Of a DNA stretch of 64,000 bases, positions 36,633 to 44,963 are shown piece after piece. Position 1 is the first letter of the stretch. Every line of letters begins with the position of its first letter. The stretch comes from an uncultured bacterium (lineage in GTDB: Bacteria > Actinomycetota > Coriobacteriia > Coriobacteriales > Coriobacteriaceae): assembly GCA_905215525.1 (NCBI GenBank), contig CAJMQJ010000006.1, forward strand, positions 73,860 to 137,859. Reading direction: 5' to 3'. The notes beneath the pieces were generated by a model that had not been told where the DNA came from, ran no database searches, and saw only the letters and a list, made by a program, of their open reading frames with translations. A program made the position numbers and the translations under genes.

Positions 36633-38333
36633 CTACCTCTTCCGATAGCGGCGGTTGCGGCTCGTCGATGAACCCATTACTTCAATGAGTCCTTTATCCG
36701 CCATTTTTGGCAGATGGTAACGGACGGACGAAATCTTGACCCCCGATGCAACCGCTATTTCTCGCGCCGTCATATCCATTCCGGCGCTGAGAGCCTCCAG
36801 GATCCTATCCGCCGTCGAAGCTGACGATTCTCTGCTCATATCGATAATTTCAAACGCGTCTTTGCCACATTTTGACAGGACATGTTTATCGACAAGGTCC
36901 CCGCAGATCAGGCGAATGTCATCCGAATCCCACTTCAAAGCCTCTCGTATTTTTTGAACATCGCATACGCACCCATGCTCCCGCATAAACATGAGTAATG
37001 TTTCCTCGCGATGCGTCAGTTCGGTGTCCACATGGCCCTGAATCCACATGCGGTTTTCAGCAAGCTCCGCCCCGTGCCGGGAAAGCAGCACCGTAAACGA
37101 ATCGGCCTTAACGATAAATTTCGGCCTGCCAAGCGAACGAGACTCCATCTCGCGAATCATAGCCGGGATGCCAGATCCCTGACTTTCCGCAACAGCCCCC
37201 TCAGCATGCTCTAACGGCGTCGCCCCCATCAGACTCATGAGCTTTGGGTTTCGGCAGCGCGATTCCCCGTCCGCAAGATTGTCCACCGTCTTTCCGCCCC
37301 AAAGCCCGCCGGGGTTTTTGATCTCTATTCTGTCTGGGTAGATATCGACGCTCACGGCCTGCCCCACAAACATGGGCGAATACTCTCGATGGATGCAGGC
37401 ATTCGCCAAGGCCTCGCGCAAAACCTCCTGGGGTACTTCCCAATCTTCCCTTCTACCAGCGCCTCGCACTATCGCCGCTTTGCGCAAGTTTCGTCCGATC
37501 GCAGCGAGGGCATCTTCGATGCAAGCCGGAATCGGGCCATCGCACAACTGGCGGTCAATAAACCGGGGTTGCCCAGGAGCAGATTTTTCCACATCGGAAT
37601 GAACGGCGACATCGATCATCAGCTTGGGATAGAACTGCTGGGGGTAAATTCCCGCCGACAGAAGCCCCGCGAGCTTCACATCCCCATCCTTTGTAGTGAT
37701 ATTGAGTCTGGCCAGCTGCTTTTCCAGCGTATCGGCCCCGCGCAAAACGCGCGGGGTCTGCAGCCGGCGATTTGCGATAATGGACCGCACGACATCCGGA
37801 TCCAAATCCTCGACTGTTGCCTCCGAAACCACCGTACCGTCTGCATCACTCGGAAGCAACGCACTCTGTAGCTCATATAGCTCAGCGGGCGACATCTTGA
37901 TATCTTTATCATCCACGCGCTTGTAGCTACCGTTCTGCACGCCGCGCGCGCCGATATAGCATGGCTTCGCTTTGAGCTCAAGTTCAAAGATGCGCACCAG
38001 AAGTACCTGGAGCCCGTCGACCTCGCCTCGATCAAGCTCATACCGCGGCGCATGGGTCACCACCGCCGCTGAGCCTCCGTCTCCGATACCCGAAACAAAC
38101 TGGTCGCGCACCCTGTCGATAGCAAAGTTGGCAGAAGGAACAAATCCTTCGGCTTCGTTCAGGCCCAAAATAATGAGCCCGCCCGCAGTGTTCGCAAAAG
38201 CACTCACTGTCTCCCATACGTCTGCACTCAATTTATTCGTGCAGGCTTTAACTTCTACCGATGCGTCATCGGTCCCCCGCCTGCGAAGGCGCTCAACGAT
38301 AAGGCCAAGAGGTTCATCCAACAGCATTGGCAT
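36633..38333 (-). CDS. AlbA_2-domain regulator with GHKL ATPase-like region
   Basis: A 566-residue protein. Residues 20-140 are an AlbA_2/Schlafen-type nucleic-acid-binding domain (VEVKACTNKL, FANTAGGLIILGLNE). Residues 290-440 resemble the HATPase_c_4 module found in these proteins (EALANACIHREYS, VDIYPDRIEIKNPGGLW, GSGIPAMIREM). The C-terminal 110 residues include a winged-helix part (MTAREIAVASGVKISSVRYHLPKMADKGLI). These proteins are annotated as transcriptional regulators or RecG-like. The promoter region carries ten TTTAGAGAGA boxes, suggesting self-regulation; one box overlaps the ribosome site. Confidence 0.8.
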   Translation of the reverse strand: MPMLLDEPLGLIVERLRRRGTDDASVEVKACTNKLSADVWETVSAFANTAGGLIILGLNEAEGFVPSANFAIDRVRDQFVSGIGDGGSAAVVTHAPRYELDRGEVDGLQVLLVRIFELELKAKPCYIGARGVQNGSYKRVDDKDIKMSPAELYELQSALLPSDADGTVVSEATVEDLDPDVVRSIIANRRLQTPRVLRGADTLEKQLARLNITTKDGDVKLAGLLSAGIYPQQFYPKLMIDVAVHSDVEKSAPGQPRFIDRQLCDGPIPACIEDALAAIGRNLRKAAIVRGAGRREDWEVPQEVLREALANACIHREYSPMFVGQAVSVDIYPDRIEIKNPGGLWGGKTVDNLADGESRCRNPKLMSLMGATPLEHAEGAVAESQGSGIPAMIREMESRSLGRPKFIVKADSFTVLLSRHGAELAENRMWIQGHVDTELTHREETLLMFMREHGCVCDVQKIREALKWDSDDIRLICGDLVDKHVLSKCGKDAFEIIDMSRESSASTADRILEALSAGMDMTAREIAVASGVKISSVRYHLPKMADKGLIEVMGSSTSRNRRYRKR

Positions 38334-38337
38334 TCCG

Positions 38338-38528
38338 TCTCTCTAAAACAATAGATTTATCTCTCTAAAGCTTAGTATATCTCTCTAACTTTAGAGAGAT
38401 GAGCACCTTCTTTTAGAGAGATATTTAGAGAGATGTATCGAATTCACTGCTAGATTACCTAAGGCCATCTCTCTAACCGATTTTTTCTTTAGAGAGACAT
38501 TTAGAGAGACAAGCGTAATCTCTCTAAC
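38338..38528. promoter_or_regulatory. Array of ten TTTAGAGAGA boxes
   Basis: The decamer TTTAGAGAGA or its complement (TCTCTCTAAA/C) occurs at 38338, 38360, 38380, 38390, 38412, 38424, 38468, 38488, 38500 and 38519. Boxes at 38380 and 38390 abut as an inverted pair. The sites occupy the whole upstream region of the AlbA_2 gene, as expected of an operator array. Confidence 0.75.
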
Positions 38529-38597
38529 CATGGGCGCCGCTCTTTAAAGCGTACACATCCCAACCGTGTCCTAAGTTGCGGCGGGCATTGCCCCGCC

Positions 38598-38646
38598 AAC
38601 CCGCCAAAAGAGGACAGGTTTATTTTGGCAGGTTTTATCTGGGAAA
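38598..38646 (+). repeat. GGGACAGG hairpin element, copy D
   Basis: AACCCGCCAAAAGAGGACAGG followed by the constant half and a GGGAAA tail, just upstream of the lacI remnant. Confidence 0.8.
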
Positions 38647-38659
38647 ACGCAAGCGGGGC

Positions 38660-38701
38660 CACGCCGAAGCTACCGTCATCAACCTCGGCGCATACCTTTA
38701 G
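38660..38701 (+). pseudogene. 3' remnant of a LacI-type gene
   Basis: The last codons read HAEATVINLGAYL and stop at 38699-38701, matching the TDINLGAYL end of the regulator at 32048. The rest of the gene is missing. The remnant overlaps the end of the convergent second HAD gene. Confidence 0.6.
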
Positions 38702-39348
38702 CTCACGGCCTTGACCGCCGCCCCCAGATCGAACAACGTATCGAGTACCGTCTCGCAGCCGTCCGCCACGTCCTGCGGCAGCGGCACGATATCGGGAACG
38801 GCAAAGACGTGGCAGCCGGCCGTGATGCCCGAGACGCAGCCGTTGCGGGAATCCTCGACCACGGCGCACTCCTCGGGAGCAAAGCCCGCGCGCTCGCAGG
38901 CGAGCAAGTACATCTCGGGGTCGGGCTTGCCATGCACGACGTCCTCGCCGAAGGTCACCGTTTCAAACTTGTCAAAGAGGCCGACCGTCTTGAGGTTGCA
39001 CTCGGCCGCAACGCGGCGCGACGACGTCGCAAGGCCCACGTGATAGCCCGCAGCCAGCAGCTCGTCGAGGCACTCGGCGGCGCCGGCCTTAAGCTCCAGG
39101 TCGGTCTTGGCCATCTCAGTGTGAAGCTCAATGTTGCGGGCAAAAATCGCGTCGGCGGTTTCGCCCTTGCCGTAATGTGCCTCAAGGATGTCCTTAACAT
39201 CGGCATTCGAACGGCCGATAAACTGATGGATTAACGCATCATCAATCGTGATCCCCAGCTCGGCCGCGCCCACCTTCCATGCCCTCATGTCCAAACGCTC
39301 GGTATCGATCAGTGTTCCGTCCATGTCAAAAATAACAGCTTTGATCAT
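38698..39348 (-). CDS. HAD-family sugar phosphatase or phosphoglucomutase-like, copy 2
   Basis: A 216-residue protein from ATG 39348. Motif I is FDMDGTLIDTE, motif II ATSSRR and motif IV VVEDSRNGCVSG. It differs from copy 1 mainly in the cap domain (residues 15-85), where substrate choice is made in this subgroup, while the C-terminal half is almost unchanged. This suggests duplication followed by drift toward a different sugar phosphate. GAAGGGG precedes the start. Confidence 0.85.
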   Translation of the reverse strand: MIKAVIFDMDGTLIDTERLDMRAWKVGAAELGITIDDALIHQFIGRSNADVKDILEAHYGKGETADAIFARNIELHTEMAKTDLELKAGAAECLDELLAAGYHVGLATSSRRVAAECNLKTVGLFDKFETVTFGEDVVHGKPDPEMYLLACERAGFAPEECAVVEDSRNGCVSGITAGCHVFAVPDIVPLPQDVADGCETVLDTLFDLGAAVKAVS

Positions 39349-39460
39349 ATCGGCCCCTTCATCGGCTTGCGTTGCCGCAAATCTACTGCACGTCACAACC
39401 TTGTATATAACGTATATATCATATTGTACTTTCGTTACATAGACAGAAGCCTTATGACGT

Positions 39461-39510
39461 AACCTGCCAAAAAGGGACAGGTTTATTTTGGCAGGTTTTA
39501 TCTGGGGAAA
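39461..39510 (+). repeat. GGGACAGG hairpin element, copy E
   Basis: AACCTGCCAAAAAGGGACAG, the constant half and the ATCTGGGGAAA tail. It lies between the HAD promoter and the nuclease gene. Confidence 0.85.
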
Positions 39511-39568
39511 CGACCTGCGGCGTCTCCTGCTAGACTGGTAGATTCGCAACCGATTACCCAGGAGCCCC

Positions 39569-40549
39569 ATGTCACGCAAGTCCGTCTACAAGCAAGTACT
39601 TTCCATCGGCACCGCCGTGGTGCTGGGGTTTGCGCTGTTCACAGGGTCGCTCGATGGAGCGCTCAAGCTGTTGTCGCCGCAAAGTGATGAGCAGGCGGCG
39701 GCTCTGGCCGAGAAGCAAAACGAGAGTCCCAGCCGCACCGACGACGAGGCGGACTTGGTTGCCCGGCTCGAATCGGGAACAGCGAGCTCCGAGGACTCTC
39801 AAAATAGCCAAGACTCTGGCGATGGCCCCGATTCCGCCGCAAGCGACACCGATGACGCTTCCGCGGACAGCGTCGCCGCCCCCATCGACGAGGTCGAAAA
39901 CCCCGACCTCAACCGCGCCCGCGGTGTTTATCTCAGCAGCATTCCCGACTACGCCGGCAACCCCTACGTTGCCCTTCGCGCCGACAGCACGCACCCGCTC
40001 GGCACACCGTCATTCACACTCGATGAATACGATCGTGCCACCGAAGAGGGCTGCTTTAAGAAATTCTCCAAGCTCGACAGCCTAGGCCGCACTCGCAAGG
40101 CGCTCGCCTGCGTGGGCCCCGAATCGCTCGGTCAAGGCAAGCGTGGGGATATCTCGCGTATCCACCCCGCCGGATGGCACCAACAGCGCTACGACTTTAT
40201 TCCAGGTCAGAGCCTCTACAACCGCTGCCACCTTATCGCTTGGTCGCTCTGCGGCGAAAACGCCAACCGCAAGAATCTCCTCACCGGCACGCGCTATCTC
40301 AACGAGACAGGCATGCTGCCGTTTGAAGAGCAGATTCTCGGCTATATCCGCGATACGGGCAACCATGTGCTCTACCGCGTCACGCCCATGTATAACGAAG
40401 AGGAACTTGTCTGCCGTGGCGTACGCCTTGAGGCGCAATCGGTCGAGGACCACGGCAAGACGCTGTGCTTCCATGTGTACTGCTACAACCTGCAACCGCA
40501 TGTGCAGATTGACTACGCCACCGGCAAAAACCAAGCCAACGGGGACTAA
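39569..40549 (+). CDS. Exported DNA/RNA non-specific endonuclease
   Basis: A 326-residue protein with AGGAGC before the ATG. Residues 10-30 form a signal or membrane anchor, 40-110 an acidic Ser/Asp-rich linker, and 150-320 the nuclease domain of the EndA/NS_2 kind. The active-site segment reads YNRCHLIAWSLCGENANRKN, with the catalytic His and the metal-binding Asn of beta-beta-alpha metal nucleases. It probably degrades extracellular DNA for nutrition or uptake. A terminator follows. Confidence 0.85.
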   Translation: MSRKSVYKQVLSIGTAVVLGFALFTGSLDGALKLLSPQSDEQAAALAEKQNESPSRTDDEADLVARLESGTASSEDSQNSQDSGDGPDSAASDTDDASADSVAAPIDEVENPDLNRARGVYLSSIPDYAGNPYVALRADSTHPLGTPSFTLDEYDRATEEGCFKKFSKLDSLGRTRKALACVGPESLGQGKRGDISRIHPAGWHQQRYDFIPGQSLYNRCHLIAWSLCGENANRKNLLTGTRYLNETGMLPFEEQILGYIRDTGNHVLYRVTPMYNEEELVCRGVRLEAQSVEDHGKTLCFHVYCYNLQPHVQIDYATGKNQANGD

Positions 40550-40577
40550 CCACAATCCATAACCCAAGGCAAAAACC

Positions 40578-40610
40578 ACCACCGAGGGACGGCCCCTTGG
40601 TGCTTTTTTC
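40578..40610 (+). terminator. Nuclease gene terminator
   Basis: CACCGAGGG pairs with CCCTTGGTG (one G-T), then CTTTTTT. Confidence 0.8.
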
Positions 40611-40829
40611 GATAACGGCTATGCCGCATCCTGAACCGAATAGACTCCGCACGGCCTCTATCCCCTACAGCATCGCGCCAAAGTCGCTGATTTCGAACAG
40701 GCGCCCAAGGCAGCAGAAGCCGCACACTAAATACGTAATTTATTCTTTGCAATTACAATCTCAATAAGTTAACGCTGCAGAACAACGTAAAATAAAGGCA
40801 ATTTTGCTTCAAAGTAATCAGGAGATACT

Positions 40830-41588
40830 GTGACCAATCGCGTCAACGACTCATTTATTAAAAAGGACTGTGCCACCCCCATCTATATGCAAGTGGTCGA
40901 ATATCTGCGCGAGAACATCGCCTCGGGAGCTTGGGAAGAGGCATCCAAAATCCCGTCGGAGGTCGACCTTATGAGCACGCTCGGCGTTAGCCGCGGCAGC
41001 ATCAAAAAGGCCATTTCAAAGCTTGTTGATGAGGGTCTACTTGAGCAAATTCAGGGAAAGGGAACTTACGTTAAGTCCAAAGACATCTCTTTCCCCCTTA
41101 CTGAAGGCCTTATCTCTTTCTCCGAGTCTTTAAGCGAGCAGGGCCTTTCTTTCGAAACCAGCATTCTCGATTGCAAAGTTTGCAAATGCGATGAAGACAT
41201 CTCCAAGCACCTCGGCATTGCCGAAGGCTCCAATTATCTCCATCTTGAGCGCGTACGCAGCGTTGAGGGCGAGCCCGTCATGTTTATCGAGAATAACATC
41301 AACATGGCGCTTGTCCCAGGCATAGAGACGGCCGACTTTGTCAACGAGGGCCTTTTTGCGATTATCGAGCGGCTCTCTGGCCACCAGATCGAATACTCGA
41401 AGACCTCCTTTGTGGCAAAGCTCGCAGACACCCAACGCGCGAATGCGCTCGGTCTCTCTACGCAATCCCCACTTCTTCAGCAGCTTCAAACAGTCTACCT
41501 GGACAATGACTCCGCAATTGAATATGCGCGCGTGTGGCTTAAATCCAGCAGATTTCAACTTGGCACCGTTTTTCAGCGCCGCCATTAA
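40830..41588 (+). CDS. GntR/UTRA regulator of the Gut PTS locus
   Basis: A 252-residue protein from GTG 40830 with AGGAGA upstream. Residues 15-85 are the GntR winged helix (PIYMQVVEYLRENIASGAWE, SRGSIKKAISKLVDEGLL), and 90-250 a UTRA ligand domain, which usually binds a sugar phosphate. It converges on the minus-strand polyol operon and probably represses it through the ATAGACGTCTAT sites at 47369, 47391 and 48168. DNA upstream (40620-40829) is AT-rich with no further gene. Confidence 0.85.
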   Translation: MTNRVNDSFIKKDCATPIYMQVVEYLRENIASGAWEEASKIPSEVDLMSTLGVSRGSIKKAISKLVDEGLLEQIQGKGTYVKSKDISFPLTEGLISFSESLSEQGLSFETSILDCKVCKCDEDISKHLGIAEGSNYLHLERVRSVEGEPVMFIENNINMALVPGIETADFVNEGLFAIIERLSGHQIEYSKTSFVAKLADTQRANALGLSTQSPLLQQLQTVYLDNDSAIEYARVWLKSSRFQLGTVFQRRH

Positions 41589-41634
41589 ACCTCTTGGGCG
41601 CGACAGCGTTGCTCCCAACAAGATTCCAAAACGC

Positions 41635-41664
41635 AAGAAGGCGAACCCGTGGGTTCGCCTTCTT
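41635..41664. terminator. Bidirectional terminator between regulator and Gut operon
   Basis: AAGAAGGCGAACCC pairs perfectly with GGGTTCGCCTTCTT with a 2-base loop, serving both convergent genes. Confidence 0.85.
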
Positions 41665-41675
41665 AGTAAGCGGAT

Positions 41676-42350
41676 TTAGTCCAGCGCGTCAAACAGCTCT
41701 GTAAGCAACGCCGCCCTGTCATCCGTAATCGCCAGGGCGCTCGAAATGCCGGTACCCTGCGCGCCAAGCCCGATCAGGCGACGAACATCGTCTCCACACC
41801 TGATTCCCGCTCCCTCCATGATAACGATGTCGGGATTAATGGACCGAACGGCGGCAATGGTCTCTGCGATGTAATCATCACCGCTTGTATGACCCGTACC
41901 CACCAGGCTGCTCGGCTCGCAAAGAATCACATCCGGGTTCATTGCTGCAACCGCCTTGGATTCGGTGACACTATCGGCCGCAACAATGGTTAGAATCTCA
42001 AGCTCACGAGCGCGATCAATCGTTGCCGCCAGCTTGTCAACGGCCAGGGGGTGTGCCGTGTGATTAAGAAAGACAGCTCGAACTCCCGCGCTCTTAAGCG
42101 ACTCAAGAGGCGTCAGTCCCATTCCCTTTCCATCGCCGATGAGATCGGCGTGCTGCGCCGTTGGAATTGCAAATTTCAGATCCTTTGCAACCGCGCAGAG
42201 CTCAGGAACGGGGGCGGTCCAGAAAATCGAATGATTTCGCCCTTTTGCAATCTCATCCGTAAGGTGGGCCGCTGCGATCGAATCGTCGCCAAGCAGATAG
42301 GTCTTAGGACTGACCGTAAAAAGTGGCAGTTTTAAATCGGAACGTTTCAA
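41676..42350 (-). CDS. Archaeal-type triose-phosphate isomerase-like enzyme
   Basis: A 224-residue TIM-barrel protein. The catalytic residues of triosephosphate isomerase are in place: Lys16 (SPKTY), His97 (FLNHTAH) and Glu145 (LCEPSSLVGTG), plus EGAGIRCGDD near the phosphate site. Its short length and sequence style match archaeal TPI rather than the 250-residue bacterial form, so it is unlikely to be the glycolytic enzyme. As the last gene of a polyol PTS operon it may isomerise a tetrose or triose phosphate from the pathway. Substrate inferred only. Confidence 0.8.
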   Translation of the reverse strand: MKRSDLKLPLFTVSPKTYLLGDDSIAAAHLTDEIAKGRNHSIFWTAPVPELCAVAKDLKFAIPTAQHADLIGDGKGMGLTPLESLKSAGVRAVFLNHTAHPLAVDKLAATIDRARELEILTIVAADSVTESKAVAAMNPDVILCEPSSLVGTGHTSGDDYIAETIAAVRSINPDIVIMEGAGIRCGDDVRRLIGLGAQGTGISSALAITDDRAALLTELFDALD

Positions 42351-42398
42351 GGGAACACGTCCTTTCCGACTAATACATGGCCTGCCAAACCGAGCGAG

Positions 42399-42752
42399 TT
42401 AGCTATTAAAGCTGATCTCAATGCCGGCCTCCAGTTTGGGAAGCGTGCTGGGCGCCACGAGAACAGTTCCGGGAAGCAGCTCTCGCTCACCATCGAACGC
42501 AATGGTCAGATGACCGAGTCCTCCCATGTTCTCATTTGCGGCCTCACCAAACTCCTTAATCGTGTAGACCTGGTCGCCGATAGAGATAGTGCCGCCCTCG
42601 ACGAGCACGTTATTCTCCGTGGGGACCCCATCGTGAACGACGCAAATGTCACGCAACTCCGCAGGAGCAGTCGGGCCAAACAAGACCACCATCTTCTCGT
42701 TGAGAAGTTCCTCAACAAACGAGCCAATCTCAGTGACCGTAACCTTGTACAT
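42399..42752 (-). CDS. srlB: PTS glucitol/sorbitol-type IIA component
   Basis: A 117-residue protein of the Gut-family IIA (MYKVTVTEIGSFVEELL, VLFGPTAPAEL, HDGVP, GHLTIAFDGE). It accepts phosphate from HPr on a His and passes it to IIB. It lies 19 bp downstream of gutM and completes the transporter with the IIBC and IIC genes. Confidence 0.88.
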   Translation of the reverse strand: MYKVTVTEIGSFVEELLNEKMVVLFGPTAPAELRDICVVHDGVPTENNVLVEGGTISIGDQVYTIKEFGEAANENMGGLGHLTIAFDGERELLPGTVLVAPSTLPKLEAGIEISFNS

Positions 42753-42771
42753 TTGATTTCTCCTATCTTAG

Positions 42772-43155
42772 TTACGCTGCAGACGCAGTCATCGACCTGT
42801 CAATAACACGAATAGCCTGGGCAAAAGCATCGTGATAGCTTTCGTTGGCCAAATGGTCCAGAGCCGTTTCGATATTCAGCCCCAGCATCTCGCCCATCTC
42901 CGAAAACTCCGGTTTGAGGGAGAGGCCCTTGAGCTCATAGCAACCGGTAATCACGCCGTCATGATCCACCAGAATCATCACAAACGCTTTTCGGCTAAAG
43001 CTAACCTTGCACATACCCGTGCCCAAGTATCCCTCATGATCACGAGCGTGCTCATGGATAAGGATGCGAACCTTCCTCCAATAGCGATACTGGGTAAATG
43101 TCCCAGCAAGCCACACAAGGATAAAGAAGGCTATTGTAATGAGCGCGTTGAGCAT
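42772..43155 (-). CDS. gutM: GutM-type protein
   Basis: A 127-residue protein with an N-terminal membrane helix (LITIAFFILVWLAGTF), then GMCKVSFSRKAFVMILVDHDG and a helical C-terminus. It matches the glucitol operon activator GutM family, which sits in the middle of Gut operons. In E. coli GutM raises operon expression; how a membrane-anchored protein does so here is not known. Confidence 0.8.
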   Translation of the reverse strand: MLNALITIAFFILVWLAGTFTQYRYWRKVRILIHEHARDHEGYLGTGMCKVSFSRKAFVMILVDHDGVITGCYELKGLSLKPEFSEMGEMLGLNIETALDHLANESYHDAFAQAIRVIDRSMTASAA

Positions 43156-43185
43156 AGCAGGCCTTTCCCTCTCAAAGCATTCAGT

Positions 43186-44205
43186 TTACAGGCCGAAGGA
43201 CAGTACGTAGGCAAGAACAATCTGGATCGGAGTAGTGATCAGCTTACCAAACAGGAACGCAGGGTAACCGATCTCGATCGTCTCGGGCTTTGCCTCCATG
43301 AGGGTCATGCCAACGGGGGCAAAATCGGAACCAACCTGGCAATTGACAGCAAAGAAGCCGGGAAGGGCAAAGTTGGCAGGAATCGTGCCGTTGGCGATCT
43401 GGTTGCCAACGAGGACGGAAAGCACGGAGGCGATGATTGCGCCCGGGCAGATCAACGGCGAGAGGAACGGAATCGAGCAGAACATGCCGATCGCCAGCAT
43501 GCCGGGCAGCGAGCCCGCGAGAGGCGTAAGGACGCCAGCGAGAACATTTGCGAAGCCGGTATAGTTGATGATGCCGATCAGAACCGAGACGAACGCCATG
43601 AAGGGGATGATGTTGCGGATAACATCGTTCACGGTATCGCGCGCAGCCTGGTAGATGACGCTGATAACGCGGCCGACACCGGTGCCGATCTTGGAGACAA
43701 CGTCCATGAAGCCGTTAGACTCCTTGGATGCGAGCTCGGCACGTCCCTCAGCGATCTTGGCGTGGACGTTTTCCTTCGTCGTCTCCTCGTGTGCCTTCTC
43801 GGCCTTTACCGGCTCAGCGGGAACATCGGCCGCATCGGCAAGGACGATGCAATCGGGATTGACGTCAGATGCAAAGAGATCCTCGGTGATGAACTGGGCC
43901 AGAGGACCAGATGGAGAACCGGGCTTGATGTTCAGCGTCTTAAGGCCCATCTTGGGATAGGTGCCGCAGCGAGCCACGCCAGCGCAGTCGATGACAACGG
44001 CGCATGCCTGATCGGTCTCGATCGGGTCCTTAAACTGGTCGTGCGCCTCGGCGCCGGTAAGCTCCGCAATGCGAAGGGCGACCGGGCTGATGCCACCCAG
44101 GGTCACGCTCAGAACATAAGGCTTCTCGGCCGTGGGGGTAATGATGAGGGGACCGCCCCAACCGTTGCCGCCGTGGGACGCCTTTACGCTTTTGAATTCA
44201 CTCAT
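43186..44205 (-). CDS. srlE: PTS glucitol/sorbitol-type IIBC component
   Basis: A 339-residue protein. The N-terminal half is the cytoplasmic IIB domain, with GPLIITPT and the probable phospho-Cys in VIDCAGVARCGTYPK (Cys74 or Cys80). A charged linker (125-165) leads to a membrane domain with about four helices (FMAFVSVLIGIINYTGFANV, SPLICPGAIIASVL). With the IIC gene upstream it forms the transport channel and phosphorylates the polyol during uptake. Confidence 0.88.
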   Translation of the reverse strand: MSEFKSVKASHGGNGWGGPLIITPTAEKPYVLSVTLGGISPVALRIAELTGAEAHDQFKDPIETDQACAVVIDCAGVARCGTYPKMGLKTLNIKPGSPSGPLAQFITEDLFASDVNPDCIVLADAADVPAEPVKAEKAHEETTKENVHAKIAEGRAELASKESNGFMDVVSKIGTGVGRVISVIYQAARDTVNDVIRNIIPFMAFVSVLIGIINYTGFANVLAGVLTPLAGSLPGMLAIGMFCSIPFLSPLICPGAIIASVLSVLVGNQIANGTIPANFALPGFFAVNCQVGSDFAPVGMTLMEAKPETIEIGYPAFLFGKLITTPIQIVLAYVLSFGL

Positions 44206-44234
44206 GATTTAGACTCTCCTTTTGCGCTGAACTA

Positions 44235-44780
44235 CTAGGCGGCAAGCTTAGCTTCGTTGCGCTTCTTCATGATGAGGTACAGCTTCTCGGTGACAATGCC
44301 CTTGATCAGGCAGACGATTAGACCAACAATGAGGAAGCGGATAGCAAGCTCGGAGGAGTTCTTTCCCAGTGCCTCGTAGCCGGCCGAGATACCAAGCCAA
44401 ACAAAGAGCTCGGAAGAGTTAGCGTGCGGGAAAAGACCAACGATGGGGTGCATCATGGACACGACCGCATCGTAGAATGCGGGCTTGTAGTCCTCCTCGA
44501 CAAACACACCAAAGGTGTATGCCATCGGATTGCAGAGGAAGAAAGTGCAAAGGAACGGGATGAGGGTATAGCGGAGAACTGCATACTTGGTGCACTTCTT
44601 CATGAACCCATAGACACGCTCCTCGCCGATCAGCTGGATGACTGCCTTGATCGTAAGGATCAGGCAGATCAGCATGGGGATCATGCCCGTAATAAACGAG
44701 GCAAACTGATCACCAGCCGCATTAAACAGGCCGGTAAAGCCCTCCGCAAGGAAGATAAGGAAATCGTTTACTGCTCCCAT
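44235..44780 (-). CDS. srlA: PTS glucitol/sorbitol-type IIC component
   Basis: A 181-residue membrane protein starting MGAVNDFLIF, with AAGGAG seven bases upstream; ATG 44786 is too close to that site. About four helices, with the family motif LIPFLCTFFLCNPMAYTFG and the conserved FPHANSSELFVWLGI. First gene of the PTS part of the operon, 180 bp after the kinase stop, with its own possible promoter carrying two TAGACAACC half-sites near 44868-44886. Confidence 0.87.
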   Translation of the reverse strand: MGAVNDFLIFLAEGFTGLFNAAGDQFASFITGMIPMLICLILTIKAVIQLIGEERVYGFMKKCTKYAVLRYTLIPFLCTFFLCNPMAYTFGVFVEEDYKPAFYDAVVSMMHPIVGLFPHANSSELFVWLGISAGYEALGKNSSELAIRFLIVGLIVCLIKGIVTEKLYLIMKKRNEAKLAA

Positions 44781-44963
44781 TTTCATTCTCCTTAGTTAAT
44801 GTTCGTTACTTCTATCGTTCTACCTGAGCGCCCCCTCCTCCTTTTCAATCGGCCATATACGCTCATGGTTGTCTACGGTTGTCTATATCTTACAAAGGGA
44901 CCGCTCTTCGGGTTGCCTTCTCGCATTCCTTTCGGTGAACGGTAGATTTTACAAGACAAACGG

